Shown here: positions 56,892 to 64,000 of the stretch, in pieces
Layout: the number at the start of each line of letters is the position of its first letter
Numbering within the stretch: the first letter of the stretch is position 1
DNA from: CAYTZH01 sp964442285
GTDB taxonomy: Bacteria > Myxococcota_A > UBA9160 > JAFDET01
Direction: 5' to 3'
Assembly (NCBI GenBank): GCA_964442285.1
Contig: CAYTZH010000002.1
Span: 124,001-188,000, forward strand
DNA length: 64,000 nucleotides
Program-made: the position numbers and the translations under genes
Notes under the pieces: generated by a model
What the model was told of the DNA's origin: nothing
Seen by the model: only the letters and a program-made list of their open reading frames with translations
The model's database searches: none

Positions 56892-58853
56892 ATGAGTTCC
56901 GGCTATTCCGATCAAGACCGCATCACCACGGTGCGTTGTCCGAAGCTCGAGGGCGATTTCGGCGGCGACCGCGACGTGCTCATGCTCGAGCGCCTCGTGG
57001 GCGAGGAGGCCATCTCGCGCCCCTTCCGCTTCCAGCTCGACCTGATCTCGGAGCGGGACAACCTCACCTTCAACTCCATCATCGGCCAGCAGCTCTGGGT
57101 GGACGTGGAGCTCCCGGACCAGAAGAAGCGCTTCTTCAGCGGCATCGTCTCGCGCTTCGCCCAGCGCGGCGAGGACCGGCGCTTCGTGTCGTACCGCGCC
57201 GAGATCGTCCCCTGGTTCTGGTGCCTGACGCGCATCTCCGACTGTCGCATCTACCAGGAGAAGACCGTCCCGGAGATCATCCAGGACGTCTTCGGTCGAC
57301 GGGGCTACACGGACTTCCAGATGGACGCGGAGGGGCAGGGCAAGCGCACCTACTGCGTGCAGTACCGGGAGACGGACTTCAACTTCGTCTCGCGCCTCAT
57401 GGAAGAGGAGGGCATGCGGTACCACTTCCTCCACGAGGAAGGTCGCCACGTGATGGTGATCTCGGACAAGCCCGAGTACCCGGACAATCCCGAGGTTCCG
57501 GAGGTGGAGTACGTCTCGAGCACGTCGGAGCGCACGACCGGCGAGGTCGAGGACCTCCAGCTGGAGCGCGAGCTCGCGCCCGGGAAGATCGCCCTCTCGG
57601 ACTACAACTTCGAGCAGCCGAGCGAGGACCTGGGCAGCGAGACCTCCACCGTGGAGCCCATGGGCGGCAACGAGGACTTCGAGATCTTCGACTATCCCGG
57701 GGAGTACCTCAAGCGCAACCAGGGGAGCAGCCTGGCCAAGCTGCGCATGGAGGCGGAGGAGTCCGCGGCCGTGCAGGCCCACGGGCGCGGCGAGCTCTCG
57801 AACATGCTGCCCGGCCACTGCTCCGTGCTGAAGAGCCACTATCGGGACGACTTCAACGGCCGCTACCTGGTGACGGAGGTCTCCCACTCGCTCTCCGAGG
57901 GTGCGGGGTACGACGAGGGGGGCTCGGCCTACGAGAACTGGTTCTCGGCGGTCCCCTCGGACCTGACCTACCGCCCGCCCCAGGTGACGCCCAAGCCGGT
58001 CATCCAGGGCATCCAGACCGCGAAGGTGACCGGCCCCTCCGGCGAGGAGATCCACACCGACAAGCACGGTCGGGTGAAGGTGCACTTCCACTGGGACCGC
58101 CACGGGCCCACGGACGACAAGTCCTCCTGCTGGCTTCGGGTCAGCCACAGCCTGGCCGGCCAGGGCTGGGGGGGCATCCAGCTCCCGCGGGTGGGCCAGG
58201 AGGTGGTCGTGGAGTTCCTGGAGGGGGATCCGGATCGCCCGATGGTCACCGGGCGCGTCTACAACGGCGAGCGGATGCCGCCCTACGCCCTGCCGGACGA
58301 GAAGACCGTCAGTACACTGAAGAGCCGCAGCTCCAAGGGGGGCGGCGAGGACAACTACAACGAGATCCGCTTCGAGGACAAGAAGGGGTCCGAGCAGCTC
58401 TTCCTGCGGGCGGAGAAGAACCAGGACACCTGGGTCCGGCAGCGTCGCACCGAGCACGTCGGCGGGACGACCCACCTCACGGTGGGCGGGGACCAGATGG
58501 AGGAGGTGGAGGGCGAGAAGCACGTCCTCGTGAAGAAGGATCACCTGGAGGAGGTGGAGGGCGCCGTGAGCCTGACGATCGGCGGCGACCTCGACGAGAA
58601 GGTCGGCAAGAGCTGGGCGGCCGCCGCCGGTCAGGAGATCCACCTGAAGGCCGGGATGACGTGCGTCATCGAGGCCGGCATGCAGCTCTCGCTCAAGGTG
58701 GGCGGGAACTTCATCGACATCGGGCCGGCGGGCGTGTCGATCTCGGGCACCATGGTCAACATCAACAGCGGCGGCTCCGCGGGCAGCGGCAAGGGCGCCT
58801 CGCCGACGAAGCCGAAGCAGGCCACGAAGGGCAAGAAGGACGGAAGTTCCTAG
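56892..58853 (+). CDS. vgrG: VgrG (TssI), T6SS spike protein
   Basis: This is a 653-residue VgrG. The gp27-like part opens with RPFRFQLDLISERDNLTFNS and contains YCVQYRETDFNFVSRLMEEE, followed by the gp5-like OB-fold DKHGRVKVHFHWDRHG and SCWLRVSHSLAGQGWGGIQL. A C-terminal beta-helix (THLTVGGDQMEEVEGEKHV, GGNFIDIGPAGVSISG) follows. The tail is short and Lys-rich (PTKPKQATKGKKDG) with no enzymatic domain, so cargo must come through PAAR proteins such as the one at 43125. A strong AAGGAGG site precedes the ATG. Confidence 0.95.
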   Translation: MSSGYSDQDRITTVRCPKLEGDFGGDRDVLMLERLVGEEAISRPFRFQLDLISERDNLTFNSIIGQQLWVDVELPDQKKRFFSGIVSRFAQRGEDRRFVSYRAEIVPWFWCLTRISDCRIYQEKTVPEIIQDVFGRRGYTDFQMDAEGQGKRTYCVQYRETDFNFVSRLMEEEGMRYHFLHEEGRHVMVISDKPEYPDNPEVPEVEYVSSTSERTTGEVEDLQLERELAPGKIALSDYNFEQPSEDLGSETSTVEPMGGNEDFEIFDYPGEYLKRNQGSSLAKLRMEAEESAAVQAHGRGELSNMLPGHCSVLKSHYRDDFNGRYLVTEVSHSLSEGAGYDEGGSAYENWFSAVPSDLTYRPPQVTPKPVIQGIQTAKVTGPSGEEIHTDKHGRVKVHFHWDRHGPTDDKSSCWLRVSHSLAGQGWGGIQLPRVGQEVVVEFLEGDPDRPMVTGRVYNGERMPPYALPDEKTVSTLKSRSSKGGGEDNYNEIRFEDKKGSEQLFLRAEKNQDTWVRQRRTEHVGGTTHLTVGGDQMEEVEGEKHVLVKKDHLEEVEGAVSLTIGGDLDEKVGKSWAAAAGQEIHLKAGMTCVIEAGMQLSLKVGGNFIDIGPAGVSISGTMVNINSGGSAGSGKGASPTKPKQATKGKKDGSS

Positions 58854-58883
58854 CGGACTTCGCGAATCGGGTGGGGGAGATCC

Positions 58884-59354
58884 ATGATCTGGACAGGAGG
58901 CGCGCTGGGGAGTCGCGCCGGAATGCTGGTGCGGGCGTGCGCCCTGGTGGGCGCCGCCCTGGGCACGGCGGCGTGCTCGTCGAAGGCCTGCATCGACATC
59001 ACGGCGAGCTCGCGGCTGAACTACTACGACGAGCAGGCCCATGTGGTCGCCCTGTACCTCTTCCCGCTGGAGAGTGACCTGGCCTTCCACCAGGCCAGCG
59101 TCAGCGACCTGCTCCGGCAGGAGCCCATCGGGGGCATGGTGGCCCCGCCGCTGCAGATGACGATCACCCCGGGCGAGGAGCAGGAGGTCGTGGAGGACTT
59201 CGGCGACCGCACGGAAGAGATCGGGATCGTGGCGGACTACTATCGGGCCCCGGGAGACCCGGAGGGGAAGCGGAAGACGAGCGTGAGGGCCCGCTGCGGC
59301 TGGTTCTCGGACCCGAGCATCACGCTCGGACCCAACAACATCGAGCGAGACTGA
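58884..59354 (+). CDS. tssJ: TssJ, T6SS outer-membrane lipoprotein
   Basis: This is a 156-residue precursor with a signal peptide (residues 14 to 30) and a lipobox-like GTAACSS with Cys31. SSRLNYYDEQAHVVALYLFP and DFGDRTEEIGIVADYYRA are TssJ features. TssJ anchors the TssM-TssL complex to the outer membrane. ATG 58884 with GGGGGAG upstream is chosen; an ATG at 58923 would give a more compact signal peptide. The lipobox -3 residue is Thr, not Leu, Val or Ile. Confidence 0.86.
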   Translation: MIWTGGALGSRAGMLVRACALVGAALGTAACSSKACIDITASSRLNYYDEQAHVVALYLFPLESDLAFHQASVSDLLRQEPIGGMVAPPLQMTITPGEEQEVVEDFGDRTEEIGIVADYYRAPGDPEGKRKTSVRARCGWFSDPSITLGPNNIERD

Positions 59355-59364
59355 AGGGCACCGC

Positions 59365-60705
59365 ATGCCGAGCCGGAGACTCAATCCCGTGGCCTGGACC
59401 GAGGGGATGTTCCTGCGTCCCCACCACCTCCAGCACGCGGAGATCTTCTCGGAGGAGCGGCTCCGCTTCCACCTGAAGGCGCTGAACCCCTTCCACTGGG
59501 GCATCCAGGAGATCGAGCTCGACGAGGAGGCGCTCTCGGACAACCGGGTGGAGCTGCTGCGCTTGAAGGCCGTGATGCCGGGCGGCTTCATCATCCACTA
59601 TCCGGGCAACGCCATCGTGGAGAGCCGCGAGTTCGATCCCTCCGCGGAGAGGGTCAACGTCTACCTGGGGCTGCGCAATCTCTCCCAGACGGAGGCCAAC
59701 GCCGGTCCGGCCGACAGCGGCTCCAAGGACCTGCGGCTGCGCTTCCGCACCGAGGACCTGCCCGACTGGAACCGCGGCGGCTACGAGGCGCCCATCGAGC
59801 TGGCCTTCCCCTACGCCCGGGTCTTCCTCTCCGGGGAGGAGTCGGAGCTCGAGGTGCACGAGTCGTTCAAGCTGGCGGAGATCGTGGGCACCGGGGAGCT
59901 CAAGCAGCCCTTCGCCTTGGCGAAGAACTACGCGCCGCCCCTGCTCTCGGTCCAGGCCTCGCCCGCGCTCCACGACGAGGTCCAGAAGATCGTCAGCCAG
60001 ATCGCGTCCAAGGTGCGCGTGGTCGCCGGGCGGACGGCCACCTTCGCCGTCGCCGATCTGCCGCGCTTCTGGATGCGCTACACGCTCGCGCGCATGACGG
60101 GCGTCCTGCGCCACCTGCTCTCCACCGGGCAGACGGTGCCCTTCGACATCTACACGGCGCTCGTCGAGACGGCCGGGGCGTTGGGGGCCTTCCACCACCT
60201 GGAGCCCCTGGAGCTCCCCACCTACGACCACGAGAACCTCTGGCCCTGCTTCATGGCCCTGATCGAGCTGCTGGAGAACGAGCTCAACCAGGCCGTGCCC
60301 GACAACTTCAAGGAGCTGGTGCTCGTCTGGGACGCGGGGCGCAAGCTCTACGCCACCAGCGAGCTCAACACCCAGCTCGTGGATCCGCGGAACCTCTTCT
60401 TCCTGGCGGTCAAGTCGTCGCTGGAGGCCAAGGAGCTGGCCCGCTGGGTCGTGGACGAGGGCAAGGCGAGCTCCACCAGCGGCGTGCAGCCGCTCGTCAT
60501 GCTCAACACCAAGGGCCTGGCGATCGAGCACATGCCTGCCGCGCCCACCGAGATCGCCGCCCGCCCGGGCTACGAGTACTTCAAGGTCGATCCCCACGGC
60601 GCCCACTGGAAGAAGATCCGCGAGGACTTCAGCTTCGCCATCAGTCTGGGCAAGCTCGAGAACGCCGACGCGCGCCTGTTCGTGGTGATGGCGGGGGCGG
60701 GCTAG
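59365..60705 (+). CDS. tssK: TssK, T6SS baseplate-membrane adaptor
   Basis: This is a 446-residue TssK/VasE: PVAWTEGMFLRPHHLQHAEI is the unmistakable N-terminus, followed by LNPFHWGIQEIELDEEAL and the C-terminal half with YDHENLWPCFMALIELLENE. It links the baseplate to TssL and TssM. It follows tssJ by 10 bases and precedes tssL by four. Confidence 0.95.
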   Translation: MPSRRLNPVAWTEGMFLRPHHLQHAEIFSEERLRFHLKALNPFHWGIQEIELDEEALSDNRVELLRLKAVMPGGFIIHYPGNAIVESREFDPSAERVNVYLGLRNLSQTEANAGPADSGSKDLRLRFRTEDLPDWNRGGYEAPIELAFPYARVFLSGEESELEVHESFKLAEIVGTGELKQPFALAKNYAPPLLSVQASPALHDEVQKIVSQIASKVRVVAGRTATFAVADLPRFWMRYTLARMTGVLRHLLSTGQTVPFDIYTALVETAGALGAFHHLEPLELPTYDHENLWPCFMALIELLENELNQAVPDNFKELVLVWDAGRKLYATSELNTQLVDPRNLFFLAVKSSLEAKELARWVVDEGKASSTSGVQPLVMLNTKGLAIEHMPAAPTEIAARPGYEYFKVDPHGAHWKKIREDFSFAISLGKLENADARLFVVMAGAG

Positions 60706-60709
60706 GGCC

Positions 60710-61375
60710 ATGGCGTCGCGATCCCTCGGACGCGTGGCGGGCGACCTGTTCGGGTACGTGCAGCTGTTCCAGTCGGCACCCGAGAACCGGCGGCCCGATC
60801 TCCCGGCCCTGCGCAGCCACCTGCTCGGGCTGCTGGACGGCTTCTCGCGGCATCCCGACGCCCAGCGCATCCCCCCGGACGAGGTGGAGGAGGCCCGCTT
60901 CGCCCTGGTGGCCTGGACCGACGAGATGATCCAGCGCTCCAACTGGATCGGCTCCGAAGAGTGGCGCCGGGAGCCGCTGCAGCTGCAGCTCTACCGCACC
61001 AACAAGGCGGGCAACGAGTTCTACGACCACATGGCCGCGCTCCGGCCCGAGCAGAACCACGCTCGCGAGGTGTACCTGCTGTGTCTGGCCCTCGGCTTCG
61101 AGGGTCAGTATGCGGGCCACGACGCGGACCGTCGGGCGCTCCTCCAGAAGGAGTACGAGGCCCTGCGCGTCTCGGGCTCGGCCCTCGAGGTCGCGCGGGA
61201 GTCGCGTTTCCTCCCGGACGCCTACGAGGTCAACATCCGGCTGCCGGACCTCGGCAAGCGCCGGGTGTTCCCGACCCTGCTGCTGATGGCCTGTGCGGGC
61301 GGCGTCTTCTTCGGCGTGCTGTGGCTGCTCCTTCGCTGGGCCGTCGGCGACGTGCCCGTGCCTCCGGGGTCCTGA
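60710..61375 (+). CDS. tssL: TssL (DotU-like), T6SS membrane protein
   Basis: This is a 221-residue DotU-type protein. Its cytoplasmic helical bundle has LFGYVQLFQSAPENRRPDLP, RFALVAWTDEMIQRSNWIGS and GNEFYDHMAALRPEQNHARE, and one C-terminal transmembrane helix (FPTLLLMACAGGVFFGVLW) lies at about residue 185. No peptidoglycan-binding OmpA domain is attached, so another protein must anchor the complex to the wall. The gene directly precedes tssM. Confidence 0.93.
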   Translation: MASRSLGRVAGDLFGYVQLFQSAPENRRPDLPALRSHLLGLLDGFSRHPDAQRIPPDEVEEARFALVAWTDEMIQRSNWIGSEEWRREPLQLQLYRTNKAGNEFYDHMAALRPEQNHAREVYLLCLALGFEGQYAGHDADRRALLQKEYEALRVSGSALEVARESRFLPDAYEVNIRLPDLGKRRVFPTLLLMACAGGVFFGVLWLLLRWAVGDVPVPPGS

Positions 61376-61378
61376 GCC

Positions 61379-64000
61379 GTGTACCGCCTCTACAGCTGGC
61401 TCAGCCAGGCGAGCTACTTCGCGTCGATCGCGCGCAACCCCCGCTACCTGCTCACCTGGGGCGGGGTCTTCCTGATCGTCGGCCTCGCCGCGGGTCTCGG
61501 CTTCTACGTGGAGAACTGGCTGCTGGCGGCGGCCGTGGGCCTGGGCCTGCTGCTGGTGCTGCTGCTGGTCGTGCTGGCCTACATCACCCTCTCCCGGCGG
61601 GAGGCCGAGCGGCGCGAGCGCGGCGTCGACGAGGAAGAGGACGAGGCCGTCAAGGCGCGTCGGGAGATGCAGGCCGAGCGCGAGGCCCTCCGCAACCTCG
61701 AGAAGGGGTTCGAGCGCTCGTTCGAGGAGCTGCGTCGCTCGCGGCTGGGCGGCCTGTACGAGCTCCCGTGGCTGCTCGTGGTGGGCCCGCCGGGCTCGGG
61801 CAAGAGCTCCCTGCTCCGTGAGTCGGGGCTCGACCTCTCCTCGGAGTACGCCCGCCTCATCTCCGACGGGCCGACGCCGGACTGCGACTGGTGGCTCACC
61901 AACGAGACCATCGTGCTCGACACCGCCGGGCGGCTCGTCGAGTCCGACGAGGGCGCCAGCCGGCGCATGTGGCGCCTGCTGCTGCGCCTGATGCGGCGGG
62001 CCCGGCCCAAGCTGCCCCTCGAAGGGCTGATCGTCGCGGTGCCGGTCACCCACCTCCTGGGCCGCAGCGCCCGCGAGCTCGAGGAGGACGCACGGCGTCT
62101 CCGGCGCCGCTTGAACGAGCTGAAGGACGTCCTGCGGGTGGACGTCCCGATCTACGTCTTCGTGACCAAGGCCGATCTGATCGAGGGCTTCGTGGAGGTG
62201 GCCTCCCAGCTCCCTCCCAGTCGCCTGGAGGAGATCTTCGGCTGGACGAACCCCGAGCGGCGCTTCGCCGACGCCGGCCAGGAGGTGCTGGAGGGCTGGG
62301 AGGCGATGCGGGGGCGCGTCGACCGGTTCATGCCGGAGATGCTGATGCGGGAGTCGGATCCCCAGCGCCGCCGCCGCCTCTTCGACTTCTCCCACGAGCT
62401 GGAGGACGTCGGCGAGGCGCTGGCGGTGCTCCTGCGGCGGGCCTTCGCACCGTCGGTCTACGACGAGACGCCCTTCATGCGCGGCGTGTACCTGGTCAGC
62501 GCCCGCCGCGAGGGCCAGACCGTCTCGCCGCGGCTCGAGCGCCTGGGCCACGACTGGGCCCGCCACGCGGTGGCCGATGCCGGCGTGCAGCGCGGCTTCT
62601 TCCTGCGCGACGCCTTCCGGGAGGTCGTCGTCGGGGACCAGGAGCTGGCCCTGCCCACCGGTCGCCTGGGCCCCCTGGCCCGCCGCTTCATCCTGGGCAC
62701 GGGGCTGCTGGTGCTGCTCGTGATGTGCGTGTTCTGGACGATCGGCTTCTGGAACCACCGCGCCGGCACGAATCGGCTCGAGGCGGACGCCGAGGCCCTC
62801 ATCTCGGCGGCGCCCAGCCTGCCCGTCACCGACGTCATGCGCGGCCGCATCGAGAGCGAGGAGGCCCGGGCCGCGGGGTTCTTCGGCGGCCTCGGCTACC
62901 GGGGTCTCTTCCACCAGGCGCTGGATCGCGCCAAGCGCACCTATGTCTGGGCCTTCGGGCGGGAGTTCGAGGATCCGAGCAAGGCCAACCTGCTGGCGGC
63001 GGTGCGCCGCTACGACGACGACTCCTTCGAGGCCCTCGCCAACCTGGCCATGGACATCAACTGGATCTCGATGCAGGCGGATGGGGAGGACGCCTTCCGG
63101 CCCCAGCTCTTCAAGTACGCGCCGATCTCGCGCAAGGCCCAGGACCGGGACACGTTCACGGCCGGCTACGACGCCTGGGTGAGCTGGTCGTCGGACGTCC
63201 AGCGGCAGCAGCGGGTGAACCGCGAGCTCGAGCTGCTGCGCAGCGCGGCGGCCACCCTGCTCAACATGGAGCGGCTGCTGCGCTGGAGCGAGATCCACGT
63301 GGATACCTACCCGCCGGTCCGCTACCGCGACGTGCGGGTGCCCGAGCCGGAGGATGCGCTGCTTCCCGAGGTGCCCGGCGCCTTCACCCGGCGCACCTGG
63401 GAGGCGCTGGTCCGCGGCCTGGTCGACGCCGTGGGCCGCAGCGGTGGCGCCTCGCGCACGGCCGTGGAGGAGTTCCGCCGCAACTACGTGACGCGCTACG
63501 ACGGCGGCTGGCGCGAGTTCCTGATCTCCACCCCCACCGCCTATCGCTCGGATCCCGGCGTCAAGGAGTCGCCCTACGTGGAGCTCGTGCGGACCCTCGA
63601 CGAGAACACCCGGGCCGAGCTGCCGCGGGAGGTCGAGGCGCCGTCGTGGATCCAGTCGCTCCACGAGGTGCGCCGGGAGGAGGTGCGGGAGGACGTCGAG
63701 GGCGACGTGCCGCCGTGGCTCACCTACGAGGGGCTCCTGGACCAGGTCCACGCCGACGTGTCGGCGGCCCAGGTGAGCGACAAGGCGGCCCTGGGGGTCG
63801 CGATCAAGGTGGCGCAGAAGGAGGCCACCTCCTTCCGCCAGGCCCTCGACCAGATCCGCGCCCTGGTGCCGAGCGGCCGGGATCCCCAGGCCGAGGAGAA
63901 GCTGCGCCGGGTGCTCTCCATGCCGGTGCTCGACGGCTTCTCGGCGGTCATGGACACCGCCATCGAGGCCGTAGACCAGCGCTGGGCCGAGCGGATCGCC
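61379..64000 (+). CDS. tssM: TssM (IcmF-like), T6SS inner-membrane protein, 3' end outside the window
   Basis: The open frame starts at GTG 61379, four bases after the tssL stop, and runs without a stop through base 64000 (874 codons). Two N-terminal transmembrane helices (about residues 24-70) precede a cytoplasmic P-loop domain with Walker A GPPGSGKS at residues 136-143 and VLDTAGRLVE. A third transmembrane helix lies at about 436-458 and the periplasmic region follows. TssM spans the inner membrane and binds TssJ. The C-terminal periplasmic half is not in the window. Confidence 0.94.
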   Translation, partial: MYRLYSWLSQASYFASIARNPRYLLTWGGVFLIVGLAAGLGFYVENWLLAAAVGLGLLLVLLLVVLAYITLSRREAERRERGVDEEEDEAVKARREMQAEREALRNLEKGFERSFEELRRSRLGGLYELPWLLVVGPPGSGKSSLLRESGLDLSSEYARLISDGPTPDCDWWLTNETIVLDTAGRLVESDEGASRRMWRLLLRLMRRARPKLPLEGLIVAVPVTHLLGRSARELEEDARRLRRRLNELKDVLRVDVPIYVFVTKADLIEGFVEVASQLPPSRLEEIFGWTNPERRFADAGQEVLEGWEAMRGRVDRFMPEMLMRESDPQRRRRLFDFSHELEDVGEALAVLLRRAFAPSVYDETPFMRGVYLVSARREGQTVSPRLERLGHDWARHAVADAGVQRGFFLRDAFREVVVGDQELALPTGRLGPLARRFILGTGLLVLLVMCVFWTIGFWNHRAGTNRLEADAEALISAAPSLPVTDVMRGRIESEEARAAGFFGGLGYRGLFHQALDRAKRTYVWAFGREFEDPSKANLLAAVRRYDDDSFEALANLAMDINWISMQADGEDAFRPQLFKYAPISRKAQDRDTFTAGYDAWVSWSSDVQRQQRVNRELELLRSAAATLLNMERLLRWSEIHVDTYPPVRYRDVRVPEPEDALLPEVPGAFTRRTWEALVRGLVDAVGRSGGASRTAVEEFRRNYVTRYDGGWREFLISTPTAYRSDPGVKESPYVELVRTLDENTRAELPREVEAPSWIQSLHEVRREEVREDVEGDVPPWLTYEGLLDQVHADVSAAQVSDKAALGVAIKVAQKEATSFRQALDQIRALVPSGRDPQAEEKLRRVLSMPVLDGFSAVMDTAIEAVDQRWAERIA

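Noticed and set aside
56874..59594. A 906-codon minus-strand frame opposite vgrG and tssJ
   Set aside because: It spans two well-supported plus-strand genes and reads as a shadow rich in His, Leu and Arg without domains.
1..64000. tRNA, rRNA, insertion-sequence or phage genes
   Set aside because: I looked for transposase and integrase motifs, terminal inverted repeats and tRNA-like cloverleafs at gene junctions and saw none that I could support.

Overview
The window is very GC-rich DNA, packed with genes and read from both strands. It comes from a diderm bacterium: it encodes outer-membrane-type lipoproteins, a Pqi lipid-transport system and a type VI secretion system (T6SS). The gene mix (acyl-CoA enzymes, amidohydrolases, a Rieske oxygenase, a DUF35/thiolase pair, a CheY/CheX pair) fits an uncultured deltaproteobacterial-type lineage such as Myxococcota or a neighbour. 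Nothing here fixes the taxon, and no rRNA or tRNA gene was seen.

Region 1 (1-15.2 kb) is housekeeping and metabolic. It holds a 5'-truncated ATP-grasp ligase, an enoyl-CoA hydratase, a four-gene minus-strand run (unknown helical protein, MoxR ATPase, VWA protein, membrane glycosyltransferase), a membrane sensor with a degenerate kinase core and an intact receiver, and a pqiA-pqiA-pqiB-pqiC operon. After these come a broken small gene, a Cys-rich CNPC-repeat secreted protein, a VOC/ArsR/SRPBCC operon with a palindromic operator, and a flavodoxin-fold reductase.

Region 2 (15.2-34.4 kb) is lipid, envelope and catabolic. It holds an EEP nuclease with a phospholipase D-VTT fusion, the DUF35/thiolase pair, a PAP2 phosphatase with an ArnT-like glycosyltransferase, two gene relics, and a TetR regulator with a patatin-like protein. 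It continues with an amidohydrolase translationally coupled to an ArsC-type arsenate reductase, the retropepsin/UUP1/ATP-grasp peptide-modification triad, CheY-CheX, and a TetR regulator divergent from an amidohydrolase, followed by a Rieske oxygenase and a methyltransferase.

Region 3 (34.4-64 kb) is a T6SS locus. The accessory part comes first: a TssB-TssC-like fusion divergent from an FHA-DUF4123 adaptor, a CobW GTPase, then a PAAR-Rhs toxin-immunity module bracketed by two paralogous NPPF methyltransferases. The structural operon follows, all on the plus strand: tssA, tssB, tssC, hcp, tagJ, tssE, tssF, tssG, tssH(clpV), vgrG, tssJ, tssK, tssL and tssM, the last running off the window.

Two habits recur. 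Neighbouring genes often overlap by four bases as NTGA, which suggests translational coupling. At least six genes have a TATACT/TAGACT-like -10 element only 6-8 nt before the start codon, which predicts leaderless transcripts.
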